Source: Primula veris | Lineage: Eukaryota; Streptophyta; Magnoliopsida; Ericales; Primulaceae | DNA length: 64,000 bases | Direction of reading: 5' to 3' | Assembly (NCBI GenBank): GCA_963682055.1 | Contig: OY821748.1 | Span: 27,182,661-27,246,660, forward strand | Shown here: positions 47,545 to 59,677 of the stretch, piece by piece | Layout of the letters: each line of letters opens with the position of its first letter | Numbering within the stretch: position 1 is the first letter of the stretch | Translations under genes and position numbers: made by a program | Notes under the pieces: model-generated | Database searches by the model: none | What the model was told of the DNA's origin: nothing | The model's input: the letters and a program-made list of their open reading frames with translations, nothing else

Positions 47545-48424
47545 TCCACGAATTTATATTTCTATGTACGTCAAGCATTAAACAGTCACCCGAATGCTCG
47601 TCGCTCGCAACATTTGCCACATGACATCTGCCGGTTTTCTTTTTCGGCTGCTTGCACTCATGGGCGAAGTGCCACATACCCTGGCAGTTATAGAATCGGA
47701 GATTCTTCTTGCTTCGATCGCTATTTTTGCCAACTCGGCTTTGCCCCCTTCTACCTCTCGATTTCGAACGACTTCTTTCGTCCAATCTGTCCTTACCCCG
47801 GTAACTTGAACCGACGTTCAAGACTGCTCCATCATTTAAGCATTCACCCATATCTTGTCTTCTGAGTTTCTCACCGAGTATTTGATCTCGGATGTCGTTG
47901 TAAGTCAGTTTCTCCTTTCCAATTGAGTTGCTGACAGCAGCTCGCATGAACTCCCAACTGTTCGGTAGAGAGGCTAGCAGTATTAGGGCTCTTACCTCGT
48001 CTTCAAAAGTTATCTCGACCGCATCCAACTGATTTACGGTATCGACGAACTTATTCATGTGGTTTGCGACAGGTGTGTTCTCAGCCATGCGTAGGTTGAA
48101 CAACTTACGCATGAGATGTATCTTGTTGTTTGCAGATGGTTTTTCGTACATGTCGGTGAGGACCTTCATCATTCCCATCGTCGTCGTCTCTCTTGCGACG
48201 TTGTGTGTCATGCTTCTAGATAGTGTTAGTCGGATCACTCCCAACACTTGTCGGTCTAAGAGTTTCCACGCCTCCTCGATGGTCGTGGTCGGCCTCTCCT
48301 CGAGAAGAAGTGGCTGATGCATCTTCCTTCCGTAAAGATAATCCTCTATTTGCATTATCCAGAATGCGAAGTCCTTTTCATCGAACTTCTCGATCTCATG
48401 TGCGCTCATGTCTTCTTTCGCCAT
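47545..48424 (-). pseudogene. Gag of the oldest copia element
   Basis: An ATG at 48424 starts a gag of the type with KFDEKDFAFWIMQIEDYLY. It runs through LLASLPNSWEFM and a basic region (SRSKSRGRRGQSR) to a zinc-knuckle site reading FYNCQGMWHFAHEC. The first Cys of the CCHC set is replaced by Phe, which should weaken zinc binding. The frame continues to the insertion border and would lead into the protease fragment at 33254. An upstream in-frame ATG at 48460 is less likely because it sits nearer the primer site. Confidence 0.85.
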
Positions 48425-48468
48425 TGATCTTCCTCCCGATCTTCGACCTTCATTATGCAAACTCCGAA

Positions 48469-48479
48469 CTCTGATACCA
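48469..48479 (-). other. Primer-binding site of the oldest copia
   Basis: TGGTATCAGAG on the - strand, two bases from the LTR at 48482. Confidence 0.85.
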
Positions 48480-48481
48480 CT

Positions 48482-48740
48482 TGTTAGGAAATCAGGCGAT
48501 GGCTACGTCTACGTTTCCGGTCCGCTACACGTGGCACTTCTATATATTATAGGAAGGATCACAAACGTAATCTACATTGATCACAAAGCTATGGTTCTCT
48601 CACTAATAGAACTCTCTCGCTATAATATTCTCTCTCAAATATGTGATAATTAAAATACAAGATAAGTGCTACATATATAGAACCCATAGTGGGTCTTATT
48701 ACAATTCTTAGTGGTGTGGGATATCTAGTGAATATGGACA
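48482..48740 (-). repeat. 5' LTR of the oldest copia
   Basis: The inner edge is set by the primer site (TGTTAGG on the + strand). The outer edge is taken at GGACA near 48740, giving TG...CA ends and about 259 bases. No partner LTR remains, so the outer edge is uncertain. Confidence 0.6.
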
Positions 48741-49217
48741 AAACACATTTGGCTCCACAACTCAACATTGTTTATCTTGTTGAATCACGAGACGGAGAAT
48801 TATTAATTGTCAAAAGAGTGTGGTTAGAAGGGGCAGAAAACGATACTGATAACGAGTATCCTGATAATGAATCTGAGTCATTAGATAGCCTAGCTTCCTA
48901 TGTTTATGGTGATGATGATTTTCCTAATTCTTTTAAATTCAAGGTATTCAAGTTGACACATCCTATTGAGGAAGGTTCGGCAACCTGGGTAGAGATCAAC
49001 CATATTGGTCAGCAAGCCTTGTTCATTGGCGAGAATTCTATACACTATACAAGTCAACAGTATCATGAGAATGCTCGTTATCCCTAACGAGAATTCTGGT
49101 ATCATCGACTTAGGAAATCAGAAATTTTACTTGCATCATGCACTCGATTCTTCTAGAAAGTATATGCAGCCATCAATCTGGTTCGTGCCAAATCCGCAAG
49201 AACTCGATTTGGATTAA
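48741..49217 (+). pseudogene. F-box/DUF295 (KIB-like) protein fragment
   Basis: A frame open across 48741-49087 gives NIVYLVESRDGELLIVKRVW, then FKVFKLTHPIEEGSATWVEI and GQQALFIGENSI. This order is typical of the beta-propeller domain DUF295 in plant F-box-associated proteins. A frameshift near 49080 moves the reading to another phase, which ends PSIWFVPNPQELDLD at 49217. The N-terminal half, including any F-box, is missing. The oldest copia lies at its broken 5' end, so that insertion probably broke the gene. Confidence 0.65.
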
Positions 49218-50967
49218 CTTCTTTTGCTTAGTGTTTTTTTTCCAGTGTACTTCTGATATTAATCTTGTCGTAATGATAGGATTTTTTATGAAATTTGAGT
49301 TTACCTTCGGTGAATTATATATTTTCTTAGTAATGGTTTTTAGATCCAAATGTTACCCGATACTAATATCATGATATATACATATTGTTTATCAGATTAC
49401 CACCTTGTCGTAAATATTAGGTTTCAAGCCGATGAAGTTAAGTTCTAATATGAAATCTTTTATCAAATTGTTTGATGAAACTTTTCCAAATTTAGATTTT
49501 TTTCTAAGCATTTAGTCCACGCTTGTATGAGTGATTCTCATTTCAGTTAATGAACTCTCTATATTTGATTTCTTTGTAATTCTGTCCATTGCTCCCTAAT
49601 GATGTGCTATTTATTCCTTGATGGTGCAGTAACACCAATTAGGTGGACTCTTTCAAATTTTGGCTCGGAAATATGACAATAGGCTTCTTTAGATTATCCA
49701 AATTACAGAAAGCATTCTATCCTTTCTAACCAATGAGTTTTTTAAGCGATCCTCAGTTTTCTTTTCTGATGGGAACTTCGTTAGGGTTAGTTTCAAATTG
49801 TCGATTATTTGTACTTGTAAGCTGTATCTGCTATACAGAAAACATTTCAAAGTTGGTTTCTTTGGACAAGATCTCACATATGACCATAAAGAGCCAATTT
49901 GTTTCCTTCCCTCTGTGATTTTTAATATTTTAGTATGTAGGCTATAAGCTAGCTTGGAAGCATCAATTTTTTTAATACCAGACAATGTCTTTATAATTAG
50001 TTTCCTTCTCTGTGTGATTTTTAATGTCATAAATATTCCAGTAAATACAGATTCTTGTAGAAAGTATGTGCAGCCATCAATCTGGTTCGTGCCAAATCCA
50101 CAAGAACTTGACTTGGATTAACTTATTTTGCTTAGTTTTTTTTTCCTGTGTACTTCTGCTATTAATCTTGTGGTAACAATAGGATTTTTTATGAAATTTG
50201 TGTTTACCTTTTCGGGTAAACTATATATTCTTATTTTTTTAATAATGGTTTTTAGATCCAAATGTTACCCGATACTAATATCTTGTTATATACATATTGT
50301 GTATTAGATCACCACTTTGTCACAAATACTAGGTTACAAGCTGACGAAGTTAAATCTAATATGGAATCTTTAATCAAATTATTTGATGGAACTTTTTGAA
50401 ATACAGATTTTTTCTAAGCATTTTAGTCCATGCTTTTATGAGTGATTTTCGTTTCAGTTAATGAACTCTCAATATTTGATGTCTTTGTAATTCTGCCCAT
50501 TGCTCCCTATATTCATTCCTTGTTGGTACAGTAAAAGACATACCAATTAGGTGAACTCCTTCAAATTTTGGCTCGAAATATGACAATAGGCTTATTTAGA
50601 TTAACCAAATTACAGTTATAGGGATGTTGGCTATAATGAGCTTCTGGTTGTTGATAAACATTCTATCCTTTCTAACCAATGAGTTTTTAAAGTGATCCGT
50701 CAGTTTTCTTTTTTGATGGGAACTTCAATTATTTGTACTTGTAGCTGTATTTGCTATACAGAAAACATGGAATACAAAGTTTGTTGCTTTGGACAAGATC
50801 ACATATGACCATAAGGAGCCAATTTGTTTCCGTCCGTCTGTGATTTTTTATATTGTCTGTGTACAAAGTCATCAATTTTTTTACTATGTACAAAGTCATC
50901 AATTTTTTTACTATGTACAAAGTCATCTTGATTAATACCAGACAATCTCTTTATAATTCAGCAAATG
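49144..50967 (+). repeat. Tandem duplication (~900 bp) of the DUF295 3' end and downstream DNA
   Basis: The stretch starting GATTCTT(C/G)TAGAAAGTAT at 49144 is repeated from 50050, including the final codons (IWFVPNPQELDLD) and about 850 bases of non-coding sequence. Both copies end near TTAATACCAGACAAT. The second copy also holds a 27-bp minisatellite, about 2.6 units of CTATGTACAAAGTCATCAA plus a T run, at 50860-50930. Confidence 0.8.
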
Positions 50968-51581
50968 AGCAAAATGAACAAGCTAGCCTATTTTGATAGA
51001 TTTTACATAAAGGGTCCATTTGAGAAACAATTCAATACTAGCTTTATGTAAATCTATCCTTACTTTTAAGAGTATATATATAAAGATAACAGGCAGACTA
51101 CAAACATTAACGAAAGAAGCACATATGCTATAAAACCCAATCGTTTTACTAGATCATTTATCAAATGGATCTGGGCTAGCTTGGTTGCCTATACAATTAG
51201 ATACACACTCACAGACAAATGATCAAGGTTTTGGCAGGCTTGTTCAATCATTTTCTCGCCCTCTGATTAGATTGCAGACAGCCAGCAAATGTAAATTTCA
51301 TAGACAATTATATGTTTTTCGTGACTTTTGCTGTCATTAGAATTTGCAAAGTAGAATATACAAAAAGAATATAGAGTTTCTACTCAGCTACGTGATCGAC
51401 TGAACCACATATTAACTTCCTATCATTTATACACTTTTAGCCTAAAGCTTCTTTCTCACCCTACTGTTCTTATACTAAACTAAAGTACTGCAGAAATTGC
51501 AGCTAGCCAAAGCTTGAACAAAATTTATGAAAAAAGCAGAACTGAGAAAGTAAAGCCTCATCATTTCCCCAAATTTACTTT
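50968..51581. other. Intergenic / 3' flank of gene F
   Basis: No coding region is supported. The last part before 51582 is probably the 3' untranslated region of gene F. Confidence 0.4.
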
Positions 51582-54500
51582 TCATTTGTAGCTATCATCT
51601 TGGCTTGGTGCTGCACCGGGGTTTCCCAAACCAATCCCACCCTCCTCCTCTTTCTCGCTCTTACTTTTGTTCTTTTCGCATTTAATCAGAAAATGTTTAT
51701 AATGGTAAGCACAAGCTGGACTGTACGTCCTCACCAAATCCCCAGCTTCTAATTCATACTCCTTTACATATTCCTCCCACCCGTCAATGATCATATACCC
51801 CTCTTCAGCTTTCACAATTATTGCATACCAATCCTTGCTATTCTCATCTGTCAATTTCATTATATCTCGGTTAAAGAACGGAAATGGGATTTCGTCAGCG
51901 GTCATCATTAATCTTCCAGATCCAACGTCTGCCTCCGTCAAACAGAGCTCGTGTATAATATTCTCCGGAAGAAATACCGGGAGTTCCACATCAGCGTTAC
52001 CCGATGGAGAGTCTGATCCACTAAGCTCGTGATAGATTAAAAAACTGTTGCTTTTCTTGCTATGTAATTGCTTGCAAAAGCTAATTATATCTTTATGTCT
52101 CAGACCATGCTTAGTCACATACTGTGCCCACCCCTGGACAACGACAAAGGCTTCTTCTTCATTGAAACGCACTAATTTCATCTCCCATGTTTGATCAAGG
52201 TAGTCGGTGACGTGTATAGTGTACTCCTGGAGTTGTTGAGGTTCTAAGTGACCCTCGACCTGAAACAAACCCAATCGAGTCTCAAACAATCTAGCTAAAA
52301 GATAGTGAGATGAACCATTGAACAGTAAATGTTTTAGGAAATTTCTTCTGGTACTATAGATAATACAAGGTACTGTACTACTGTTACAAGGGAAAATGTA
52401 GGTAAAAATAAATTGTATCACGATTCAAGATAAGTTGAAATTAAAGCTCCTTCTGGTGACTGTAAAAACACTTCTTTCCTATTGGTATGTCTAACTATTG
52501 GGGATAATTGGATAGTAAGCCTGTATTCTGAATTCTGATGACTGTAAAAAGTAAAAACACCTATTTCGAGCCCTAGTCAACTGCTAGAGAGGATCATATA
52601 ATTCTCTATATACCTTAGTGTTTCTTTGGTTGTGATTTTTCGGTGTACCAACTTTGGCAGATCATTACTTTAGCAATAAAATTTATCAATCCTATCAGCT
52701 GTAGCAAATGAAGATGCTGAGTATAAAACGTTTTTTTAATTAAAAGCATGCGGACTTCTTCTTCTTTTTTGTAATCAAAAGCATACGGACTTCTAAGTAG
52801 GCTGATAATAGTTTTTTCATGTAGTAGGGTTTTATTTTCTTTGAGGAATGCAACTAACTTGACAATTAACTTTATCCATCACAGTAACCTTTTTCTTTTT
52901 CATTTGAGCATGAGAGATCTATACAACAATTACCCGGTCAATGAAGATTCTCAGTCCATTGCTCCTTGGTACCGCCACCCTGAAAAGGTATTTCCCAATT
53001 TTCCTCTGGTGTAAAATGAAGAAGTGGTTGGGGTTTTGCTGAGTTACATGCTTGTAACACCGTATCAAATCCATTTCTTTTAGATTGTAGTGTTGGAGGT
53101 ACGAACTCCAACCCTTGGTGATCATGTAAACTTCGAGGTCAGAGTCATAATTGAGCGTCACTTCCCATTTATGTCCGAGATTGTCGGTGAGCTGGAGGGT
53201 CTCGTTTTGATTAGGATTGAGCACTAAATGAGGGAAATCTTGGTTCATCATCAAGATTATTAGACAGTCACTTTCGGATATTTCCACCTCAAATATGAGG
53301 TCTTGGTTTTCATCGTCTTCGTGATCTGAGCCAGAGGAACCGAAGACGGCACTGTCAGAATATTTTTCCTCTTTTGGGTCCGGTGAATTCTGCTTCTGGG
53401 GCGATTCTCTGCAGGATACACAACCAGAGACTTTATATGATTTCATGGCAAAGAAACATTTACATGCTTAACTAGTCTTAGCAGTGTCACGAGATTTAGT
53501 TGTAATTTTTTCTTTAGTTTTTTTTTATCCAACTATGAATATTTTGTGACTGGAATTGAGGTTTATGAAAATGAAGAATATTCTTTATATAGAGTACGGT
53601 TTATGGATCTCCTAATTTCTGGGATAAGAAGAAACTGTTTACTGATCAAATGGCAAAAGTTTTGAAATGAACAGGCATATAAAGTTCTGTGTACTTACAT
53701 AGCGAAGGGGTCGAAGTCCAAAAAATCATAGTTCCTTTCACCTTTTAGTTCTGTCCCGATCTCCCAATCTGCTACATTTCTATAAGAGAGTACAACAAGA
53801 GACTCATTATTTTAATGTCAAAGAAATGTAATTTCACAACAAAAGAAGACTGTTTTAATCAAAACTAATTGGTATGCTTAGACTTTGACATTCTTGGTAC
53901 TGCCACAAATTGACTGCTACTGTTATTCTACAGGGATAAAAGAATGGATTTTTCGCTCAGTTCCACAAATCATTAGGTGCCTTTAGGTTTGTCATTTTTT
54001 GTAAACAGCATGCTGATGACTAAAGTTTTTTCACTCTTTCTCTGTATTTCTTTAAGCTGAAAACGCAATTTCAATAACGTTTACAGATTTAAATGCCTTG
54101 AGTATTAAAAAGAGATAAAGGTGTAGCGTTTGCATCAACACTAGGTGTGTGATAGTGATCTTTCTCTGTATTTCTATAAACTGAAAGCGCAATATTAAGA
54201 ACGTTTACAGATTTAAATGGCTTACTTCTGTTTTAAAAAGAGATAAAGTAGTCGTGTTTGCATTAACATAGTCTGTTTCTGCAATTTCAACTTGGTAAAG
54301 CTTCTGAGTTTTTTTTACTGGCTTCTCTTTTTCCTTAGCACAAGTACACCCATGTATGTTGTAACAGAAGAGTATGCCATATATATTAGGCGTATATTCT
54401 ATAGTAATTAAAAAAATGGTATAGCAAATCAATGACCCCTGGGGTTCTATATTTCTTCTTTTTTCAGATAAACTTCAGATACAACAGAGGCGTAATATTA

Positions 54501-57500
54501 GGACTAGACTCTCTATATTTCTTTGTATGGGCATACCAGCTTTTAGATAAAGGGAAGAAAAAAAGAAATGGAATATCACCTTCTTTCTGATATCTGAAGA
54601 GGAACATTGATTTCTCGGTTGAGTTGATGAGCCACATACTCATCCATGCTTTGCACTCCTTCACTCTCCAAAATACTTTCAATAAGGGCTAAATTTTCAT
54701 CACCAAGTCCATGTAGAACTGAAGCATATTCAGACGTCAATTGTTTTTCCTGTGTCTTTTTCTTATCATCATCTGACACATGATCACTCTTTCCTGGCTT
54801 GGTCAGCCCATCCCCTTTTTCTCTCTTCACGAGCTGTATTAGGAAGTGTTTGTTATGAGAGTGAATATTGGGCTTGTAAAACCAAACTATATCTCCGACC
54901 TCCAGCTCATGCTCCCTCACAAACCCCTCCCACTGATCATCCATAAGTATATACTGATCTGTAAACCCAGAGTAAACCATCTTCGCGAACCAGTTCTTAT
55001 TCTGTCTATCAGTCAACTTTACCATCTCCTGCTTGAGTTTTGTTCTTATCCCTGGAAAGTATTCTTTTACCCTCTTCGCATCGATCACCAGCCTTCCAAA
55101 TTCAAGCCGCACGTCCCCTCGTGTGAACTCCACCTGGTGTAAAATTTATATATAGATTAGGATATTTTTTTTAAATTATGATATACTCGTAGGATCTTAT
55201 GTGGATAAAACCCAAACATGCATAATAAATTGCAGCAAGTAACATAGCTCTAGCCTTAAAAGCAATTGATGGAATGGATTTCTGTAAACCAGATAACTGA
55301 GTTTCTTTTCCTTACCATATACTTATCCAGTTATAACATTTCTTGTATGACTAGAGAAATTTATACACATTGGGTCATTGAAATACCGGGAGAGTATTAA
55401 CCTCAATTCTATATCATCATTCGTGCTTCATTCAGCCTCAACCATCCAATAGAGAACAAAATGGTACAAGGTAGTAAAACATAAGTGTAACAACATATGA
55501 GTCGTTAACAGACCACAAAAAAAAAAAGATCTGTTTATACACTTGTTATGAATTTAGCTAGCATAACTCCAGTAACAATATTTTAACTTGTGAAATTGTG
55601 TTTTCTGAAAAAAGTACCTCGAAAAGACGATTGCGGTGGATAAACTTGGGCAGCCTTATCTGGACAGGTTCGGAATCTAACCTAGTGAAATGCCGAGTCA
55701 TGAAATGATGGTCACCGAGACGAGGATTGGGCTTCACAAACTGAATGGTGTCCATGAGTTGAAGATTGAATGAGCGTGCATACTCGATCCAGTTGCGTGT
55801 GAGGATATAGGCCTTTTCTGAGTCGAAGTAAACATAGCCAATGCTGGGCCAGTGGCGGTTATCAGGGTCTGTTAGCTGGATAATTTGCTCGGAGAATGAT
55901 GTGGAGCTAGAAACTGGGAAGTAACCTACAGCAACCTCGTAAGGGATTCGTAGGCAATCACTGTTGACTACGTGGACTTTGATTAGATATCGTGAATCTG
56001 AGACCGAGTCTGGGTTAATCGGGTCATGAGGTTCTGGTTTCTTGGGTGAGCACCTGAGTGGGGGAAAGAGTTAAAAAAAAGTTGTTACTGGAAATACGGA
56101 AAGAGTCAAGAGTTCTCTACACAAAATATGGGGAAAAAATTATTTATTTATCAGCTGATACGTTAAGATTCCGATCAAAGGAACTTAAAAAAGCTTTCTT
56201 TAGTGTTTGTCTGTGTCGGAATACTAATCGAGTAACTGGCTTAGATAGATAACCAAAACTTAATATTAGACCAAATGTCTTTTTTGAACATTTAAGAGGA
56301 TTAACAAAACCAGTCAGAAAATGAGTTTTCGGGTACTATACAAAATTCATAACTATATACACATTCAAGAATATCCACCATGAATGAAATTAGAAAATAC
56401 AATATATACACAGTTCATCGAATAACGAACTCATATCAGTTAATCAGTTTATTGGCGAACATAATTATAAAGCATACATACGTAAACATAGATGCTTACC
56501 ATGCAGGTTCTGATTCTCGTATTTTACAGAATATTCACCATACATACTTACAATATACACGCAAACATAAATGCTTACCCTGCAGATTCTGATTTCTGTA
56601 CTAAATTTATAATTCACAAAATGAAAAAAAAAAAAAACTATATACTTTACTCATTCAACAACGAAACTAGAAAATACACACATATATAGACAGTTCATAA
56701 AATCACGAACTCATATCAGTTAATCAGTTTCTTGGCGAACATAATTATAAAGCATACACACACACGTAAACATAAATGCTTACCCTGCAGGTTCTGATTT
56801 TTGTACTAAATTCATAATCCACTCAATGAAAAAAAAACTGTATACTATACTCATTCAAGAATATTCACCAAGAACGAAACTAGAACATACATACATACAC
56901 AGTTCATTAAATTACCAACTCGTATCAGTTATTAGTTTCTTTACGAACATAATTGTAAAGCATACGTACATACAATACATACGCAAACATAAATGAAAAA
57001 CAAAAATCTACTCCTAAACTCATTCAAGAAAATTCACCTGGAATGAAACTAGACAGTACATACACAGAATCACCAACTCATATTAGTTAATTTGTTTCAC
57101 GATGAACGTAATTATAAAAGCATACATACATACAATACATACGTAAACATAGATGCTTACCCTGTAGGTTCTGATTCTCGTATTTTACAGAATATTCACC
57201 ATACATACAATACATACGTAAACATAAATGCTTACCATGCAGGTTCTATTTGTACTAAATTCATAATTCCAACAACGAAAAAAAAAATCTATATACTATA
57301 CTATACTCATTCAAGAATATCCACCATGAACAAACTAGAACATACATACATACACAGTTCATAAAATCAGGAATTCATATCAGTTAATAAGTTTCTTGCC
57401 AAACATAATAAGCAATAATACACAATACATACATAAACATAAATGAAAAACAAAAATGTATATACTATACTCATTCAAGAATATTCAACATGAACGAAAC

Positions 57501-58286
57501 TAGAACATACATACATACATGCATACCCAGTTCATCAAATCACAAACTCGTATAAGTTAATCAGCTTCTTGGCGAATATTTTTAATAAAGCAACGATACA
57601 TTCAATACATACGTAAACATAGATGCTTACCCTGCAGGTTCTGATTCTCGTATTTTACAGAATGTTTACCATACATACAAATACATACGCAAACATAAAT
57701 GCTTACCCTGCAGGTTCTGAATTTTGTACTAAACTCATAATTCACTCAATGAAAAAAATCTATATAGTAAACTCGTTCAAGAATATTCACCATGAACGAA
57801 AATAAAACATACTAAAATCACCAACTCATATTAGTTAATCAGTTTCTTGGCGAAGATAATAAAGAAGCAATGATACACAATACATACATAAACATAGATG
57901 CTTACCCTGCAGGTTCTGATTCTAGTATTTTACAGAAACTCTCGATTATATTCTATACTTATTCAAGAATGAAACTAGACATGTACAAACACAGTTCCTC
58001 GAAACTTACCAACTCACATCAGTTAATGAGTTTCTTCGTAAACATAATAAAGAATGGTATAAAATACATAAGTAAACATAAATGCTTACCCCTCTGCAGG
58101 TTCTGATTTTGGTTGTTTACCGAAACTCTTGATTTGTTCCCTCATATATTCCGGTACTTCTTCTCCTCCTCCATACATTTCTGTAAACATCTGTTCGAGT
58201 GTTTCCGAATCAGAACCCTCCGATTCTTGATCACAATGACCTTCGGTTGAATCGCATGTGTCTTCTTTTTCGTCTGAGAGAACCAT
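51582..58286 (-). CDS. B3-like DNA-binding protein with five B3 domains (type II copy F)
   Basis: Six-exon model: 58286-58090, 56053-55618, 55133-54580, 53779-53699, 53408-52934 and 52259-51582. All junctions are GT-AG and all phases agree (2,0,2,2,0), giving 2421 nt and 806 aa. Exon 1 gives an acidic leader. B3-like domains lie at about residues 86-185 (DCLRIPYEVAVGYF), 193-312 (LVIDAKRVKEYFPG...VKLTD), 455-555 (LTDNLGHKWEV), 556-655 (EYTIHVTDYLDQTWEMK) and 672-775 (LCLTEADVGSGRLMM). The last three correspond to the three domains of the type I genes, so F looks like a two-domain gene joined to a type I-like gene. Exon 4 (81 nt) is the linker. Alternative: two adjacent genes, split between exons 3 and 5. 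A Lys/Glu-rich tail follows. Nuclear DNA binding is inferred from family. Confidence 0.72.
56350..58083 (-). repeat. Array of exon-1-end copies with splice donors in F intron 1
   Basis: Eight copies of the end of exon 1 (sense: AATCAGAACCTGCAGG then GTAAGCAT, with variants) occur near 56505, 56571, 56778, 57157, 57230, 57625, 57700 and 57900, before the real donor at 58089. Two forms alternate: one preceded by TTCTGTAAAATACGAG, the other by TTTAGTACAAAA in sense. Spacers carry ACATACATAC runs and a CTCATTCAAGAATATTCACC block. Most copies keep the GT and flanking bases of a strong donor. Confidence 0.85.
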
Positions 58287-58336
58287 TTTACGAAAAACTC
58301 AGATAGTTCCTGATGAGACTTCTTGAATATTCTTTA

Positions 58337-58345
58337 ATGAGTATA

Positions 58346-58400
<55 letters not shown>

Positions 58401-58401
58401 T
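58337..58401. repeat. TA/GA microsatellite in the F leader
   Basis: A (TA)n run is followed by (GA)n, between the TATA box and start codon of gene F. It is absent from the short D leader. Confidence 0.9.
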
Positions 58402-58525
58402 GATAGTATGAAAAAAGTTTTGTTTGCTTATTTGTAATAGTATGGTGGTAGTTAGTTAGTTAGTTAGTTAAAGTAGTTGGTTATATTATATAGTGCTATG
58501 TTTCTCACTTAATTAGTTGATGACT

Positions 58526-58533
58526 TATTTATA
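58526..58533 (-). promoter_or_regulatory. TATA box of gene F
   Basis: TATAAATA on the - strand within CTCGTATAAATAAGTCATC, the same context as in the D promoter. It is about 240 bases before the start codon, farther than in D (62), in part because of the microsatellite. The region 58534-59207 is AT-rich; TACTCCATCCGTCTCC near 58957 resembles a Stowaway MITE end but no partner end was found. Confidence 0.6.
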
Positions 58534-59510
58534 CGAGGTATTATATACTGAAAATAATAACTTAAGAACCTTGGTGAATATAAAAAAAGGGAAATCACTT
58601 AAATAAAATTACTTCTAAGTATTTATGATTAAAAAGGGTAAATGTACTCTCTTAGTTCTAATACTTGTAAAGTATTCTATTCTGTGATGTTTAAAATTAC
58701 TTGTACACTTTCGAAATGTGGAAAAATTTAACAAAATATATCACTTTCGAAACTAAATTACCAAAAATATATCTAAAAAATTTTGATTACAAAAAAGGGT
58801 TCACATCTGGTCATGTTTATTTCATAAAGTTTTTTCGATTTCTTTTTCTTAAATCAACATTTCATTTTATTTATAAAAAAATCTGTAAAATTTGACTTTT
58901 TATACTTTGTTTTATATTTATTATTTGTTTTGGCCATTTATAAGGTATTAATATTACTCCATCCGTCTCCTATTTTATTGAGACGCTAAATGGAGTAGCA
59001 AAAAACAAAGAAACATTATTATTGCTTTTGGACTTAAATTGACTTATTTTTCTTTCATTCTTTTTATGTTATGTTTGAAAAATGGTAAAAGAATATCGTA
59101 AAGTTTTTTCCTAGTTTGTTAAAAAGAGAGTATCGTAAAGTTTTAGGAAAGTTCATATTATTAGAGTTACTATTAACGTTTTATTTAAGAATTTACGATG
59201 TTTCACTTAACTTTTGAAAACACTTAGAATACATTTCCCCAAAAAATTATAAAACAATATGATTTCCATTTCCGAAACGTGATTCCAGTAAACGCATTAA
59301 TCATTCCGAATACCCAGCATATTCATCATTGTATTTTATCTTGGCTTCTTAACTTTTAGATTAGCTATTGGGTTAAAAAAATATATATATAAATATAAAT
59401 ATAAATATATGACACGTCAACCACAACTGCCAAATAATAAGATTAACAAAAGAAGAAAAAGAATTGTGCAACTCATTCTGGTAATATAACTATAATTACA
59501 CTATTCATAA

Positions 59511-59518
59511 TATAAAAG
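59511..59518 (+). promoter_or_regulatory. TATA box of copy C
   Basis: TATAAAAG about 165 bases before the start codon, followed by a CT-rich leader (CTCTTCTCTTCTCTTCC). Confidence 0.55.
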
Positions 59519-59677
59519 GTTTTGAACATCCAACTAAACCGCCAAGAACACTAATACCCTTTTACTAGCCTAGAAAACAATCCAAATCCTTTCTCTCTTC
59601 TCTTCTCTTCCCTCTCTTAAAACCCGCCTTTCTACCCACAAAACCGCACATTGCAAAGAATCAAACAACTAATAAAA

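Larger units (their letters stand above)
32757..48740 (-). mobile_element. Oldest copia element of the nest, truncated, split by nested insertions
   Basis: Pieces at 32757-33254 and 47545-48740 belong to one - strand element. From its 5' side they are the LTR (48482-48740), the primer site TGGTATCAGAG (48469-48479), gag (48424-47545), then after the inserted material protease and the pre-integrase domain (33254 to about 32757). Integrase core, reverse transcriptase and the 3' LTR are missing, so the left end is a truncation. The gap between pieces is exactly the next copia with its TAGAA target duplication. Confidence 0.75.

Noticed and set aside
58957..59030. Stowaway-type MITE (TACTCCATCCGTCTCC)
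   Set aside because: Only one end is visible; no matching inverted end or TA target duplication was found nearby.
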